From assembly GCF_002906165.1 (NCBI RefSeq), contig NZ_PPCN01000001.1, forward strand, positions 992,001 to 1,056,000: a stretch of 64,000 bases of DNA. The letters are read 5' to 3'. Both the position numbers and the translations under genes were made by a program. The stretch is from Roseibium marinum (GTDB taxonomy: Bacteria; Pseudomonadota; Alphaproteobacteria; Rhizobiales; Stappiaceae). Below, in pieces: positions 23,981-31,897 of this stretch (position 1 is its first letter; every line of letters starts with the position of its first letter). A model generated the notes under the pieces. The model did no database searches and was not told the DNA's origin. It worked only from the letters and a program-made list of their open reading frames with translations.

Positions 23981-24958
23981 ATGCTTGGTGCGTTGCTTGC
24001 CTTCGCTTCGGCCGCTTTTTTCGGCCTCAACAACGCAACCATCCGGCGGGGCGTGCTGAAAGGCTCCGTCCTGCAGGCCATGGCGGTCACGGTGCCGCTC
24101 GGAATTCCGCTCTTCATCGTCTTCGCCGTCTTCATGGACGGGTTCACGGCGTTGGAGGACTGGTCCCTCGACGCCTGGATGTGGATGGTCCTGGCGGGCG
24201 TGGTGCATTTCGTGATCGGACGATATGGCAACTACCGGGCAACCCAGGCGCTGGGCTCGACGCTTTCGGCTCCTGTCCAGCAATTGTCCATCCTGATCGC
24301 GCTTTTCCTCGGATTCCAGTTTCTCGGCGACACGGTGAACACGGTGAATGTCGTCGGCATTCTGCTGGTGATCGTGGGGCCGATGATGTTGATGCGCCGC
24401 AGGAAGGCAGCGGTAAGCCGCGGCAAGGAAAAAGGGTTCGAACCGCAATATCTGGCCGGTATGGTCTGGGGTGTCATCTGCGCCATCGGCTATGGCACGA
24501 GCCCGCTGTTCATTGCTTTCGGCCTCGGAGCCGAGGGCACCCTTGCCGACAGCACGGCAGGCGTGCTGGTGTCCTATGTCGCCGCGTCCATCGTGGTCGT
24601 GCTGCTGGTGCTGGCCGCGGGCGGACGCACTTACATGGCAACGCTCGACCGGGCATCGTTCGGCTGGTTTCTCCTGTCGGCGCTCTTCGTCGCCTTGTCG
24701 CAGATGTTACGCTATCTGGCCCTCGCGGTCGCACCGATCTCCGTGGTGGTGCCGATCCAGCGGCTTTCGGTGGTGTTCCGCCTGATCTTCAACGCGGCGC
24801 TCAACCGTGAACATGAAATTCTCGATACCTGGGTGATCGGATCGATCCTTCTGTCTGTCCTTGGCGCCGCTGCCGTCGCCACGGATACCCAAGTGCTGCT
24901 GGGCCTGTTCGGGCTCAGCGACGCGCTAGTCGGGCTTTTGTCGGCACCGCTGTTCTGA
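23981..24958 (+). CDS. EamA/DMT-family membrane transporter
   Basis: A 325-aa protein with about ten hydrophobic segments in two halves, typical of the drug/metabolite transporter superfamily. The first EamA repeat starts LLAFASAAFFGLNNATIRRG, and the second starts MVWGVICAIGYGTSPLFIAF near residue 160. Members export or import small metabolites; specificity cannot be inferred. It lies 54 bp downstream of the cupin pair on the same strand and could be an exporter for a pathway intermediate. Confidence 0.8.
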   Translation: MLGALLAFASAAFFGLNNATIRRGVLKGSVLQAMAVTVPLGIPLFIVFAVFMDGFTALEDWSLDAWMWMVLAGVVHFVIGRYGNYRATQALGSTLSAPVQQLSILIALFLGFQFLGDTVNTVNVVGILLVIVGPMMLMRRRKAAVSRGKEKGFEPQYLAGMVWGVICAIGYGTSPLFIAFGLGAEGTLADSTAGVLVSYVAASIVVVLLVLAAGGRTYMATLDRASFGWFLLSALFVALSQMLRYLALAVAPISVVVPIQRLSVVFRLIFNAALNREHEILDTWVIGSILLSVLGAAAVATDTQVLLGLFGLSDALVGLLSAPLF

Positions 24959-25031
24959 CAATTCCGAAGAAAGCGGGAAATCGATACCCGTTGCGCGCGG
25001 TTTTCCTTTGGGCGGGCCCGGCTTCGGGCTA

Positions 25032-25071
25032 TCCTTGTTCCTTGTTCCTTGTTCCTTGTTCCTTGTTCCTT
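25032..25071 (+). repeat. 7-bp tandem repeat (CCTTGTT)
   Basis: About five to six perfect consecutive copies of CCTTGTT/TCCTTGT abut the left end of the inverted-repeat element. Tracts like this are prone to slippage. Confidence 0.85.
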
Positions 25072-25338
25072 GGCCGTGTGGACGAATTGGAGACGCATTT
25101 CGTGAGACAAGAGGCGAGAGATGGCGGGGAAAGATCCGCGGAGCGTATCGGCGATACGTTCAAGGGTCCTTTGGCGTCAGGTCGAAGTCTCTTGTCTCAC
25201 CCGAAGGGCCGGGCCCGCAGCGCCCAATCCCCGCGCCAATCCGTCTTGATGATGCGCCCGCATCACCTGCGCCGGCTTGACTTGATCTTGAACGATGCAG
25301 CTCCCGGCGAAATGCATCTCCAATTCGTCCACACGGCC
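25072..25338. repeat. 267-bp inverted-repeat element (MITE-like or structured RNA)
   Basis: The 31-bp terminal arms at 25072-25102 and 25308-25338 are inverted copies with one mismatch. Inside, a second perfect 12-bp inverted pair, GTGAGACAAGAG (25102-25113) and its complement (25189-25200), encloses a small hairpin CGTATCGGCGATACG. No transposase is present. It may be a non-autonomous mobile element or a strongly folded transcript. Confidence 0.7.
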
Positions 25339-25357
25339 TAGACGGGGGAGGCTTGCC

Positions 25358-26278
25358 ATAAATCTGAAGCAATTGATCTATTTCCAGAAAGCGCTCGAGA
25401 CTGGAAACATCACCCAGGCTGCCGCCGAGTTGCATGTCGCCCAGACCGCGCTCGGCATCCAGATCCGCAACCTGGAAAGCGAGCTTGGTGTGCCGCTTCT
25501 GGAGCGCCATTCCAGAGGCGTGCGCGCCACGCCCTGCGGAGACGTTCTGAGCCAGTACGCCGAGGAAATCATTTCCCGGGTGGAACAGGCCAAGCGCGCG
25601 GTCCGGGAAAGGGCCGGTTCGGGAACGAAGACCATTACGCTGGGGCTCACCCCGAGCATCGTACGGCTTGTGGGGGACGAGATCCTGACGGACCTGTCAC
25701 ACATGCTGCCGGGCGTTTCGCTGGCTGTCGTGGAGGATTTCAGCATCGTCCTGATGCGGCAGCTCGAGCGGGGGGAACTGTCCTGCGCGTTGACCTTTGC
25801 GCAGCACACCGATCCCCGGTTCACCCGCCGCGCTCTCCTGGAAGAAGAGCTGTTCCTGATTACGGCGAACGAAACGGACGGAGACACCGGTGAGATTACC
25901 TTCCGAGACGCGATCGCTCACGAATTGGCGCTCTGCGCGGAACGCGATGTGGTCACCATGAGTGTCACTGAAATCGCCACCCGGCTGGGCGTTCCCCTGC
26001 AGGTCGCCTATCAGGTGCAGTCGCTGCGCGCGGTCAAGAACCTGGTCGCCAAGGGCGTCGCGGCGACGATCATGCCCTATGGTGCGGCGGAAGGTGAATT
26101 GCGCAAAGGCGAATTCATCGCCAGGCACATCGTTTCACCAGCCATCGTGCGGACGCTCGCAATCGTCATTCCGCGCGATCGCGGCGCGGCAGGGCTGGGG
26201 CCGGAGTTCGATGCGTTCATCGATGCGGTCGCGGACAGGCTGCACGCCGCCAGGGGGCCGGTGACCCGGCGCCTCTGA
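25358..26278 (+). CDS. LysR-family transcriptional regulator (apparent ATA start)
   Basis: A regulator of about 306 aa. The N-terminal helix-turn-helix is NLKQLIYFQKALETGNITQA, with ELHVAQTALGIQIRNLESEL next and then LGVPLLERHSRG; the effector domain begins at TITLGLTPSIVRL. Family members begin with M-(N/D)-L-K-Q-L, which aligns with codon ATA at 25358-25360. A strong GGGGGAGG ribosome site stands 6 nt before it. The only upstream in-frame ATG (25295) lies inside the inverted-repeat element, so either ATA is used, the start is mutated, or the N-terminus is extended by 21 residues. It may regulate neighbours, but no target is evident. Confidence 0.8.
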   Translation: MNLKQLIYFQKALETGNITQAAAELHVAQTALGIQIRNLESELGVPLLERHSRGVRATPCGDVLSQYAEEIISRVEQAKRAVRERAGSGTKTITLGLTPSIVRLVGDEILTDLSHMLPGVSLAVVEDFSIVLMRQLERGELSCALTFAQHTDPRFTRRALLEEELFLITANETDGDTGEITFRDAIAHELALCAERDVVTMSVTEIATRLGVPLQVAYQVQSLRAVKNLVAKGVAATIMPYGAAEGELRKGEFIARHIVSPAIVRTLAIVIPRDRGAAGLGPEFDAFIDAVADRLHAARGPVTRRL

Positions 26279-26284
26279 AACGGG

Positions 26285-26524
26285 TCAGGCGGCTTCGCGG
26301 CCCTTGAAAACGGCATCCATGGCAACGCTCGGCAGCTCTGCCCGGGTCACACCCATGAGGGCCAGTTCATTGTCCGACTTGGCGCTCAGATGGGTGTAGA
26401 GCAGATACGCCCGGTAGCCGGAAACCAGACCCAGGGGATCGAAGTTCGGACGCTTCGGCGTGATGGATTTGATGACGTCCTGCAGCTTTATGACCGGAGC
26501 GTCAAAAACAGTTGAAATGGTCAT
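26285..26524 (-). CDS. Small uncharacterised protein, DUF1127-like tail
   Basis: A 79-aa protein. The C-terminal half YLLYTHLSAKSDNELALMGV followed by TRAELPSVAM resembles the R..LL.LSDREL..LG..R..I pattern of DUF1127 proteins, which are abundant in Alphaproteobacteria and linked to RNA or phosphate metabolism. The likeness is weak, because the basic residues are few. The start at 26524 has AGGA 7 nt upstream; an ATG at 26542 is also possible. It converges with the LysR gene (6 bp between stops). Confidence 0.5.
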   Translation of the reverse strand: MTISTVFDAPVIKLQDVIKSITPKRPNFDPLGLVSGYRAYLLYTHLSAKSDNELALMGVTRAELPSVAMDAVFKGREAA

Positions 26525-26664
26525 GTTCTTTTCCTGTGTCATACGCTTTATGCTGCATAGCAATATAGTGCGGAAAAGCTACCAAACAACTGTTTTATAT
26601 CAACTGCATGCCAGACTTGCAGCGGATGCAGGGCTCTTTATTTTGCGCTGCACCCACCAAAATT

Positions 26665-27687
26665 TCAATGCCCGAGGGCTTCCAGGGCCTTGTTAAGGCG
26701 GGGGTAAACGGTGCGGGCATTTTGTTCGAACACCTTGCGCCGATCCTCCTCGCTCAGGGCGAGCGCGTCGATATATCGCTTGGTGTCGTCGAAGTTATGC
26801 CCGGTCTCGGGATCGACGCCCTTGACCGCGCCGAACATCTCCGAGGCAAACAGGATATTGTCGATGTCGATGACCTTAAACAGAAGATCGATGCCGGGCT
26901 GGTGATAGACGCAGGTGTCGAAGAATACGTTTTTCATCACATGCTCGGACAGTTTCGGCTTGCCGAGCATGTCGGCAAGGCCGCGATAACGCCCCCAGTG
27001 ATAGGGGACCGCGCCGCCTCCATGGGGAATGATCAGCTTAAGATCCGGGAAATCGGAGAACAGATCGCCGGCAAGGAATTGCATGAAAGCGGTGGTATCG
27101 GCGTTGATGTAATGCGCGCCGGTCATGTGGAAGTTCGGGTTGCAGCTGCCCGAGACATGGATCATGGCTGGAACTTCCAGCTCGACCATCTTTTCGAAGA
27201 ACGGATACCAGGACCTGTCGGTCAGCGGTTTGCCGGTCCACATGCCGCCGGACGGGTCCGGATTGAGATTGCAGCCGACGAAGCCCAGTTCCAGAACGCA
27301 ACGCTCCAGCTCCTCGATGGAGTTTTCGACCGGAACACCGGGAGACTGCGGCAACTGGCAGACGCCGATGAAATTCTCCGGAAAGAGCCGGGTCACCCGG
27401 TGGATCATGTCGTTGCACATGCGGGTCCAGGTTTTCGAAATCCCTTCGTCGCCGAGGTGATGGCCCATGCCCGATGCGCGCGGCGAGAAGATCGTCATGT
27501 CGGCGCCGCGGTCCTTGAGCGCCTTCAGCTGATTGTTTGCGACGCTTTCCCGGATATCGTCGTCGCTGATACCGGCCAGCGCGGGCTTCGGCGCCGACCG
27601 ATCCTCGAAATGAGCTATCTGAGCTTTGCGGTATGCCAGGAATGCCGGCGGTTCCGTGGTGTAATGGCCGTGGCAGTCGATGATCAT
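26665..27687 (-). CDS. ligJ: 4-oxalomesaconate hydratase (amidohydrolase family, LigJ/GalB type)
   Basis: A 340-aa amidohydrolase-fold protein. It begins MIIDCHGHYTTEP and contains ISDDDIRESVANNQLKALKD, FIGVCQLPQSPGVPVENSIE, CNLNPDPSGGMW, GAHYINADTTAFMQ and VIP-like IIPHGGGAVPYHWGR. I recognise this near-continuous pattern from Sphingobium LigJ. LigJ hydrates 4-oxalomesaconate to 4-carboxy-4-hydroxy-2-oxoadipate (CHA) in protocatechuate 4,5-cleavage and gallate degradation. The metal-binding His pair is in DCHGHY. The start at 27687 has AGGAG 7 nt upstream and lies 5 bp after the stop of the aldolase gene. It is the last gene of the operon Zn-ADH/CobW/aldolase/hydratase. Confidence 0.9.
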   Translation of the reverse strand: MIIDCHGHYTTEPPAFLAYRKAQIAHFEDRSAPKPALAGISDDDIRESVANNQLKALKDRGADMTIFSPRASGMGHHLGDEGISKTWTRMCNDMIHRVTRLFPENFIGVCQLPQSPGVPVENSIEELERCVLELGFVGCNLNPDPSGGMWTGKPLTDRSWYPFFEKMVELEVPAMIHVSGSCNPNFHMTGAHYINADTTAFMQFLAGDLFSDFPDLKLIIPHGGGAVPYHWGRYRGLADMLGKPKLSEHVMKNVFFDTCVYHQPGIDLLFKVIDIDNILFASEMFGAVKGVDPETGHNFDDTKRYIDALALSEEDRRKVFEQNARTVYPRLNKALEALGH

Positions 27688-27691
27688 CCAC

Positions 27692-28387
27692 TCACTCCTT
27701 TTCATAATCGGCCTGGGTCATATAGATCAGGCCCTTTTCGGCCAGCTTCGGCCGCATGTTGTTGATATCGATACCAAGTTCACCGGCTGCGTACCGCTGG
27801 CGGATGATCTCTTCCCGTTCTGTCCGGGCCCGGGATTTGTCGACAGCCTCCTGAGCCTTCAGGCGGGGGACGACCACGACGCCGTCGCTGTCCGCCACGA
27901 TCACGTCCCCGGGATTGACGAGGGCGTCACCGCAGGAGACCGGCACATTGACGTCGCCGAGTGTTTCCTTGACCGTGCCATGGGCGCAGATCGAGCGCGA
28001 CCAGACCGGGAAGCCGATTTTTTCCAGATCGTCGATGTCGCGGCAACCCGCGTCGATGATGAGGCCGCGCGCACCCCGGCTTTTCAGCAGGGTTCCCAGC
28101 AGGTCGCCGAAATAGCCGGCATGGGACTCGCCAATGGCGGCCGCCACGAGAATATCGCCTTGCCGGCATTGCTCGGCGGCCACATGGATCATCCAGTTGT
28201 CGCCGGGCGGCAGGGTGCAGGTCACGGCCGTGCCGCTGATCGCAGGGCCGCGGAAGACCGGACGGAGGCGCTGGTGCATCAGGCCGACCCGGCCCTGGGC
28301 CTCATGGACTGTGGCAACGCCATATTCGGCCAATGCGTCCGCGGCAGCGCGCTCGGCGCGTTTGATTTCGGTGACGACGACGGGCAT
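27692..28387 (-). CDS. ligK: 4-carboxy-4-hydroxy-2-oxoadipate aldolase/oxaloacetate decarboxylase (LigK/GalC type, RraA fold)
   Basis: A 231-aa RraA-like class II aldolase. AAIGESHAGYFGDLLGTLLK followed by SRGARGLIIDAGCRDIDDL is the typical substrate and metal site, with GARG, DAGCRD and the catalytic Arg/Asp. The enzyme splits CHA to pyruvate and oxaloacetate and can decarboxylate the latter. It directly precedes ligJ, the preceding step of the pathway. I set the start at 28387 because MPVVVTEIKRAERA begins the conserved domain; the upstream extension of the frame looks non-coding. It is the clearest sign that the regulon ends in central metabolites. Confidence 0.87.
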   Translation of the reverse strand: MPVVVTEIKRAERAAADALAEYGVATVHEAQGRVGLMHQRLRPVFRGPAISGTAVTCTLPPGDNWMIHVAAEQCRQGDILVAAAIGESHAGYFGDLLGTLLKSRGARGLIIDAGCRDIDDLEKIGFPVWSRSICAHGTVKETLGDVNVPVSCGDALVNPGDVIVADSDGVVVVPRLKAQEAVDKSRARTEREEIIRQRYAAGELGIDINNMRPKLAEKGLIYMTQADYEKE

Positions 28388-28400
28388 CGAGTTTCCTTTC

Positions 28401-29393
28401 TTAAGCGGTCGGCTGCGCGCGGCAGGCGAGAAAACCGCGCTCAAGGGACACCCGGTCAAGGTGCCTGCCGATAAACACAAGTCTGCTGACATGAGGCGGC
28501 TGCTTGCGCCAGCGCCCGATGAAATCGCCTTCCAGCAGCATGTGAACAGCCTGGAGCACAAGTTTGCGGTCTGAACCTTCCGCCCAGACGATACCCTTGG
28601 TACGCAGGATGTTTTCGCCCTGCACCGACAGGAGCCCGGTCAGCCAGCGCTCCACCGCGCCGGCGTCGAACGGTCCGTCGAAACGCAGCGAAACGGAGCC
28701 GATATCGTCCGTATGGCCATGGAAATGATCATGGCGGTCGTGCCCGGCCGTGTCTGTCAAGTGATCGGTGATGCGCTCCAGATCGAAGCCATGGCTGTCG
28801 AACACAAGTGAAGGATCCGCCTGTCCCCGATCGATCCGGCGGATCGGCGCGAAGGGGTTTATCCCGCTGATGACCGCCTCCAGTCCGTCGGGGTCCGCGG
28901 CCTCCGAGATCTTGTTCAACAGGATGATGCTGGCGAGGGCCAGCTGGTCGGCGGCGTCCTGGCTCGATTGGATCTGGCGTTCGATGTTCAGTGCGTCGGC
29001 CACCGCCACAACCGCATCGAGACGCAAACGGGCGGCAAGAAGCTGGTCGGCGAAGAAGGTCTGGATGACCGGCGATGGATTGGCGAGTCCCGTCGTTTCG
29101 ATCACGATTGCCTCCAGGCCCGAAGTGTCGGTCAGGAGGCGGCGAAGGGTGCGGATAAGATCGCCGCGAACCACGCAGCAGATACAGCCGGAACTCAGTT
29201 CGATCAGCTCCTCGTCACCGGTCCGGATAAGGTCGCCGTCAATGCCTATCTCACCGAACTCGTTGACGATGACGGCCATTCGGCGGCCTTTTGCATGGCT
29301 GAGCAGGTGATTGACGAGTGTCGTCTTTCCCGCGCCGAGATAACCGGTCACCACCGTGACGGGGATCCTGCGATCTTTGGATCCGCCCGGCAT
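28401..29393 (-). CDS. COG0523/CobW-family GTP-dependent metallochaperone
   Basis: A 330-aa G3E GTPase. The P-loop GYLGAGKTTLVNHLL (residues 17-31), GCICC (Cys70-x-Cys72-Cys73), which is the family's metal-binding CxCC site, and SIILLNKISEAA (NKxD-like) are all present. A His/Asp-rich stretch HDRHDHFHGHTDD near residue 225 precedes the C-terminal domain. Relatives insert Zn, Co, Fe or other metals into target enzymes. It lies between the Zn-type alcohol dehydrogenase and the aldolase, so it may charge the metalloenzymes of this regulon. Which metal is used is unknown. Confidence 0.87.
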   Translation of the reverse strand: MPGGSKDRRIPVTVVTGYLGAGKTTLVNHLLSHAKGRRMAVIVNEFGEIGIDGDLIRTGDEELIELSSGCICCVVRGDLIRTLRRLLTDTSGLEAIVIETTGLANPSPVIQTFFADQLLAARLRLDAVVAVADALNIERQIQSSQDAADQLALASIILLNKISEAADPDGLEAVISGINPFAPIRRIDRGQADPSLVFDSHGFDLERITDHLTDTAGHDRHDHFHGHTDDIGSVSLRFDGPFDAGAVERWLTGLLSVQGENILRTKGIVWAEGSDRKLVLQAVHMLLEGDFIGRWRKQPPHVSRLVFIGRHLDRVSLERGFLACRAQPTA

Positions 29394-29397
29394 CCCG

Positions 29398-30501
29398 TCA
29401 CTCCCAGGGCATGAGAGAGACGTGAATCACCTCACCCGAAGCCCCGACGGCCTTGATCGCCTCATGGGTCTTTTGCAGCCCGAACCGGTGGGTGGTGATG
29501 AGATCCAGCGGAAACCGGTCCGAGTTGAGCTGCTGAAGGGCGAGTTCGCAGGATTCGTAGTTGTGTCCCCGAGCTGCCTTGATGGTGATGTATTTGTTGG
29601 CGATCTTCGCGAGCGGGAAGTTCGGAAACTCGCTGACATCGCCCTGGATCAGCAGCGTGCCGCCTTTGCGCTTCAGCGCCTCGATGCCGAGCAGAACCGG
29701 GATGGTGCCGGCGCCCGCCGTGCAGTCGAGGGCAACGTCGACGCCCTCTCCGGAGGTAATCTCCCGGATGCGCTCCAGCGGATCTTCCTCGCTCACGTTG
29801 ATGACATGGTCGGCGCCGAGCAATCTGGCCGCTTCCAGGCGCCTGGTGTCCTTCGATGTTCCGGTGACGATGATGAGCGATGCGCCTGCCTGCTTGCAGG
29901 CGACTACCTGGGAGAGCCCCTGCTGTCCGGGCCCCTGTACCAGAACCCGCGAATTATAGCCGACCTTGCAGTCGAGAAGCGCCCATTGAATGCCGTTCGC
30001 CATCGGTGTCACGACGCCCGCCAGTTCGGGTGAAAGACCCTTGGGAATGCGGTGCAGGATCGAGTTCCAGGGCAGATACATGTATTGCGCGAAGCCGCCC
30101 CACAGATGCGGCGCTTTGCGGGCCGATGTGTAGCCGAAGCGGATGCCGTCGGGATTCTTGCGCCAGTCGGTCGCCATGCACAGGCGGTAATCGCCGCGAT
30201 GGCAGTGTTCGCAATTCATGCAGCCGACATAGTGCTCGGCGAACACGAGGTCGCCTTCCTTCAGACCGCGGCGCTTCTGGAAGGTTCTTCCCGCCTTTGC
30301 GATGTAGCCGATGTTTTCATGTCCCATGATGACGGGATCGGTGATCGGAGGTTTGGAGTAGAATTTGACGTCCGTGCCGCAGATGCCGGCCACTTCGACC
30401 TTGAGCAGAGCACCATCGTCGGGAATGTCCGGCATGGCGAATTCCTGGAATTCGGTCTTTTCAGGGCCGGTACGAACCGCTGCGAGAACTTTCTCCGACA
30501 T
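29398..30501 (-). CDS. Zinc-binding medium-chain alcohol dehydrogenase
   Basis: A 367-aa MDR-family dehydrogenase. Catalytic zinc ligands lie in GICGTDVKFYSK and GHENIG. The structural zinc lobe is present as GCMNCEHCHRGDYRLC (four Cys), and VLVQGPGQQGLSQVVACKQA is the NAD(P) site. The start at 30501 has a GGGGAAG ribosome site. It likely oxidises an alcohol or dihydrodiol/hydroxy acid intermediate; dihydrodiol dehydrogenases of phthalate pathways are usually a different family, so I do not name the substrate. It is first in the operon with CobW, LigK and LigJ, controlled by operator copy 7. Confidence 0.85.
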   Translation of the reverse strand: MSEKVLAAVRTGPEKTEFQEFAMPDIPDDGALLKVEVAGICGTDVKFYSKPPITDPVIMGHENIGYIAKAGRTFQKRRGLKEGDLVFAEHYVGCMNCEHCHRGDYRLCMATDWRKNPDGIRFGYTSARKAPHLWGGFAQYMYLPWNSILHRIPKGLSPELAGVVTPMANGIQWALLDCKVGYNSRVLVQGPGQQGLSQVVACKQAGASLIIVTGTSKDTRRLEAARLLGADHVINVSEEDPLERIREITSGEGVDVALDCTAGAGTIPVLLGIEALKRKGGTLLIQGDVSEFPNFPLAKIANKYITIKAARGHNYESCELALQQLNSDRFPLDLITTHRFGLQKTHEAIKAVGASGEVIHVSLMPWE

Positions 30502-30558
30502 TGACACTTCCCCAATTTCTAATTGACCACCAGTTACCAAAGCGGCAGACTGCATTCA

Positions 30559-30583
30559 AGAACAAAGTTCCATATAAAGGAAC
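30559..30583 (-). promoter_or_regulatory. Putative IclR-regulon operator, copy 7, with promoter
   Basis: Minus strand: GTTCCtttATATG, GAAC, 3 nt, GTTCT. A -35-like TTGAAT begins at the last base of the site, and TAACTG lies 17 nt further. It serves the Zn-ADH/CobW/LigK/LigJ operon, and perhaps also the rightward gene at 30610. Confidence 0.65.
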
Positions 30584-30609
30584 AACGAAGTTTGCAGTGA
30601 GGGGAGGAA

Positions 30610-30903
30610 ATGTTCCAGCGGCTTGGTGGCAGAACAAGAAACGTGGCCCATCTGGAACGGATTGAGACCGCGGTTCGCAAGCATTTCTCGCTTGCCGAAA
30701 ACGATCTTGTTCTCGTCTCCGAGGAGAACCTCCGGGTGCCCGGGTTTCCCGCATGTTGCACGCTTGTGCGGTTCTGGAAGGGACCGGAGAGGCGCTACCG
30801 CATCCGCATATTCGAACCGGTCTCGCGGGTCAGCGAGACCGACTTGCCCGTAACCTGGCTCCTGCCAAGCCTGACCGATGACGGAGAGCCCGATTGTTGC
30901 TGA
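30610..30903 (+). CDS. Small conserved-looking protein with Cys-rich ends
   Basis: A 97-aa protein of unknown function. Two features stand out: VPGFPACCTLVRFW in the middle and a C-terminal EPDCC. Between them RIRIFEPVSRVSETDLPVTW followed by LLP resembles small proteins that I associate with CobW-type genes in proteobacteria, but I am not sure of that link. The paired Cys residues could bind a metal or form disulfides. A GGGAGG ribosome site precedes the ATG. It is followed 13 bp later by the decarboxylase-like gene. Confidence 0.6.
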   Translation: MFQRLGGRTRNVAHLERIETAVRKHFSLAENDLVLVSEENLRVPGFPACCTLVRFWKGPERRYRIRIFEPVSRVSETDLPVTWLLPSLTDDGEPDCC

Positions 30904-30916
30904 TCTGGAGACCTGA

Positions 30917-31861
30917 ATGCCCAAGACGCGCCTGACCGCGGTGACCCGCACCCAAGGCAACAACCGCGCTTTAAAGGAAGGCGCGGTTGCTATGCCGGAT
31001 TTCGAGGTCGATTTCGAGGAAGTCGCTCCCTTGCCGAGGGCCTTTCGAAAGATGGTGCGTGAGGGAGCCTATGACATCAGCGAAATGGCGTTGACGACCT
31101 ATGTCTGCGCCCGCGCCCATGGCGCGCGCCTGACCGGCATTCCGGTCTTCCTCGTTCGCGATTTCCATCACAAGTCGATGGCCTGGAATCGGGCTGCGAA
31201 ACGGCCGAACCCAAAGGATCTGGAAGGATGCCGGGTGGGCGTCCAGCGAGGGTATACGGTCACGACCGGCGTATGGGCACGATCGATCCTTGCGGATGAA
31301 CATGACGTGGATCTCTCGCGCGTAACCTGGGCACGTTCTGACGAGGAGCATGTTCCCGACTATCGCAGGCCGGGAAACGTCGAGGAACTCGGAGGCGAGG
31401 GCAGCCTGGAAGAACAGCTCGCACGCGGCGATATTCCGGCCGCTGTCGGTCTTCCCGCGACGGGCGACGCACTGGTGCCGATTGTCGAAAATGCATTCGA
31501 GGCCGGCCTGTCCGCGTTAAAATCCCGCGGTCTTTATCCGATCAACCATCTTGTCGTGATCCGCGACGATGTTCTGGCCGCCAATCCGGGGCTCGCCGTG
31601 CAGGTGTTCGACGCTTTCTCGAAATCCAAGAAGCTTTATGTCGATGGCCTGAAGGCGGGCCAGGTAACCGAACCGACCCCGGTCGACAAGGTGCATCAGG
31701 CCGCGATGACGGTGATGGACGATCCGCTGCCCTATGGCATCGAGCCCAACAAGCGGGTTCTGGACATGTTGATGGCGGCGGCGGTCTCGCAGCGGATCAT
31801 CGACAATCCTATCCCTCTGGAAGACCTCTTCGCCAGGGACCTCCTCAACCGCATCGGCTAG
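30917..31861 (+). CDS. 4,5-dihydroxyphthalate decarboxylase-like protein
   Basis: A 314-aa cytosolic protein with a periplasmic-binding-protein fold and no signal peptide. The characteristic order is AFRKMVREGAYDISEMALTT, then GIPVFLVRDFHHKSMAWNR, GCRVGVQRGYTVTTGVWARS and RVTWARSDEEHVPDYRRP, as in Pht5-type 4,5-dihydroxyphthalate decarboxylases. Those enzymes convert 4,5-dihydroxyphthalate to protocatechuate. With the phthalate-dioxygenase-type Rieske protein this suggests decarboxylation of a dihydroxylated aromatic diacid, but the exact substrate may differ. A hairpin (AACCGCGC...GCGCGGTT) lies in the first codons and might influence expression. Confidence 0.82.
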   Translation: MPKTRLTAVTRTQGNNRALKEGAVAMPDFEVDFEEVAPLPRAFRKMVREGAYDISEMALTTYVCARAHGARLTGIPVFLVRDFHHKSMAWNRAAKRPNPKDLEGCRVGVQRGYTVTTGVWARSILADEHDVDLSRVTWARSDEEHVPDYRRPGNVEELGGEGSLEEQLARGDIPAAVGLPATGDALVPIVENAFEAGLSALKSRGLYPINHLVVIRDDVLAANPGLAVQVFDAFSKSKKLYVDGLKAGQVTEPTPVDKVHQAAMTVMDDPLPYGIEPNKRVLDMLMAAAVSQRIIDNPIPLEDLFARDLLNRIG

Positions 31862-31897
31862 GGCATATGAGGTTTCTTGCGTTTCAGCCGGCGGTTT

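Larger units (their letters stand above)
24959..25357. other. Repeat-rich intergenic stretch between the DMT transporter and LysR genes
   Basis: It holds a 7-bp tandem repeat (unit CCTTGTT, about five copies, 25032-25071) and, directly next to it, an inverted-repeat element (25072-25338). The LysR ribosome site follows only 5 bp after the element. Confidence 0.6.

Noticed and set aside
25032..25071. Possible CRISPR-like array
   Set aside because: The 7-bp units are directly contiguous with no spacers and no cas genes are present; it is a simple tandem repeat.
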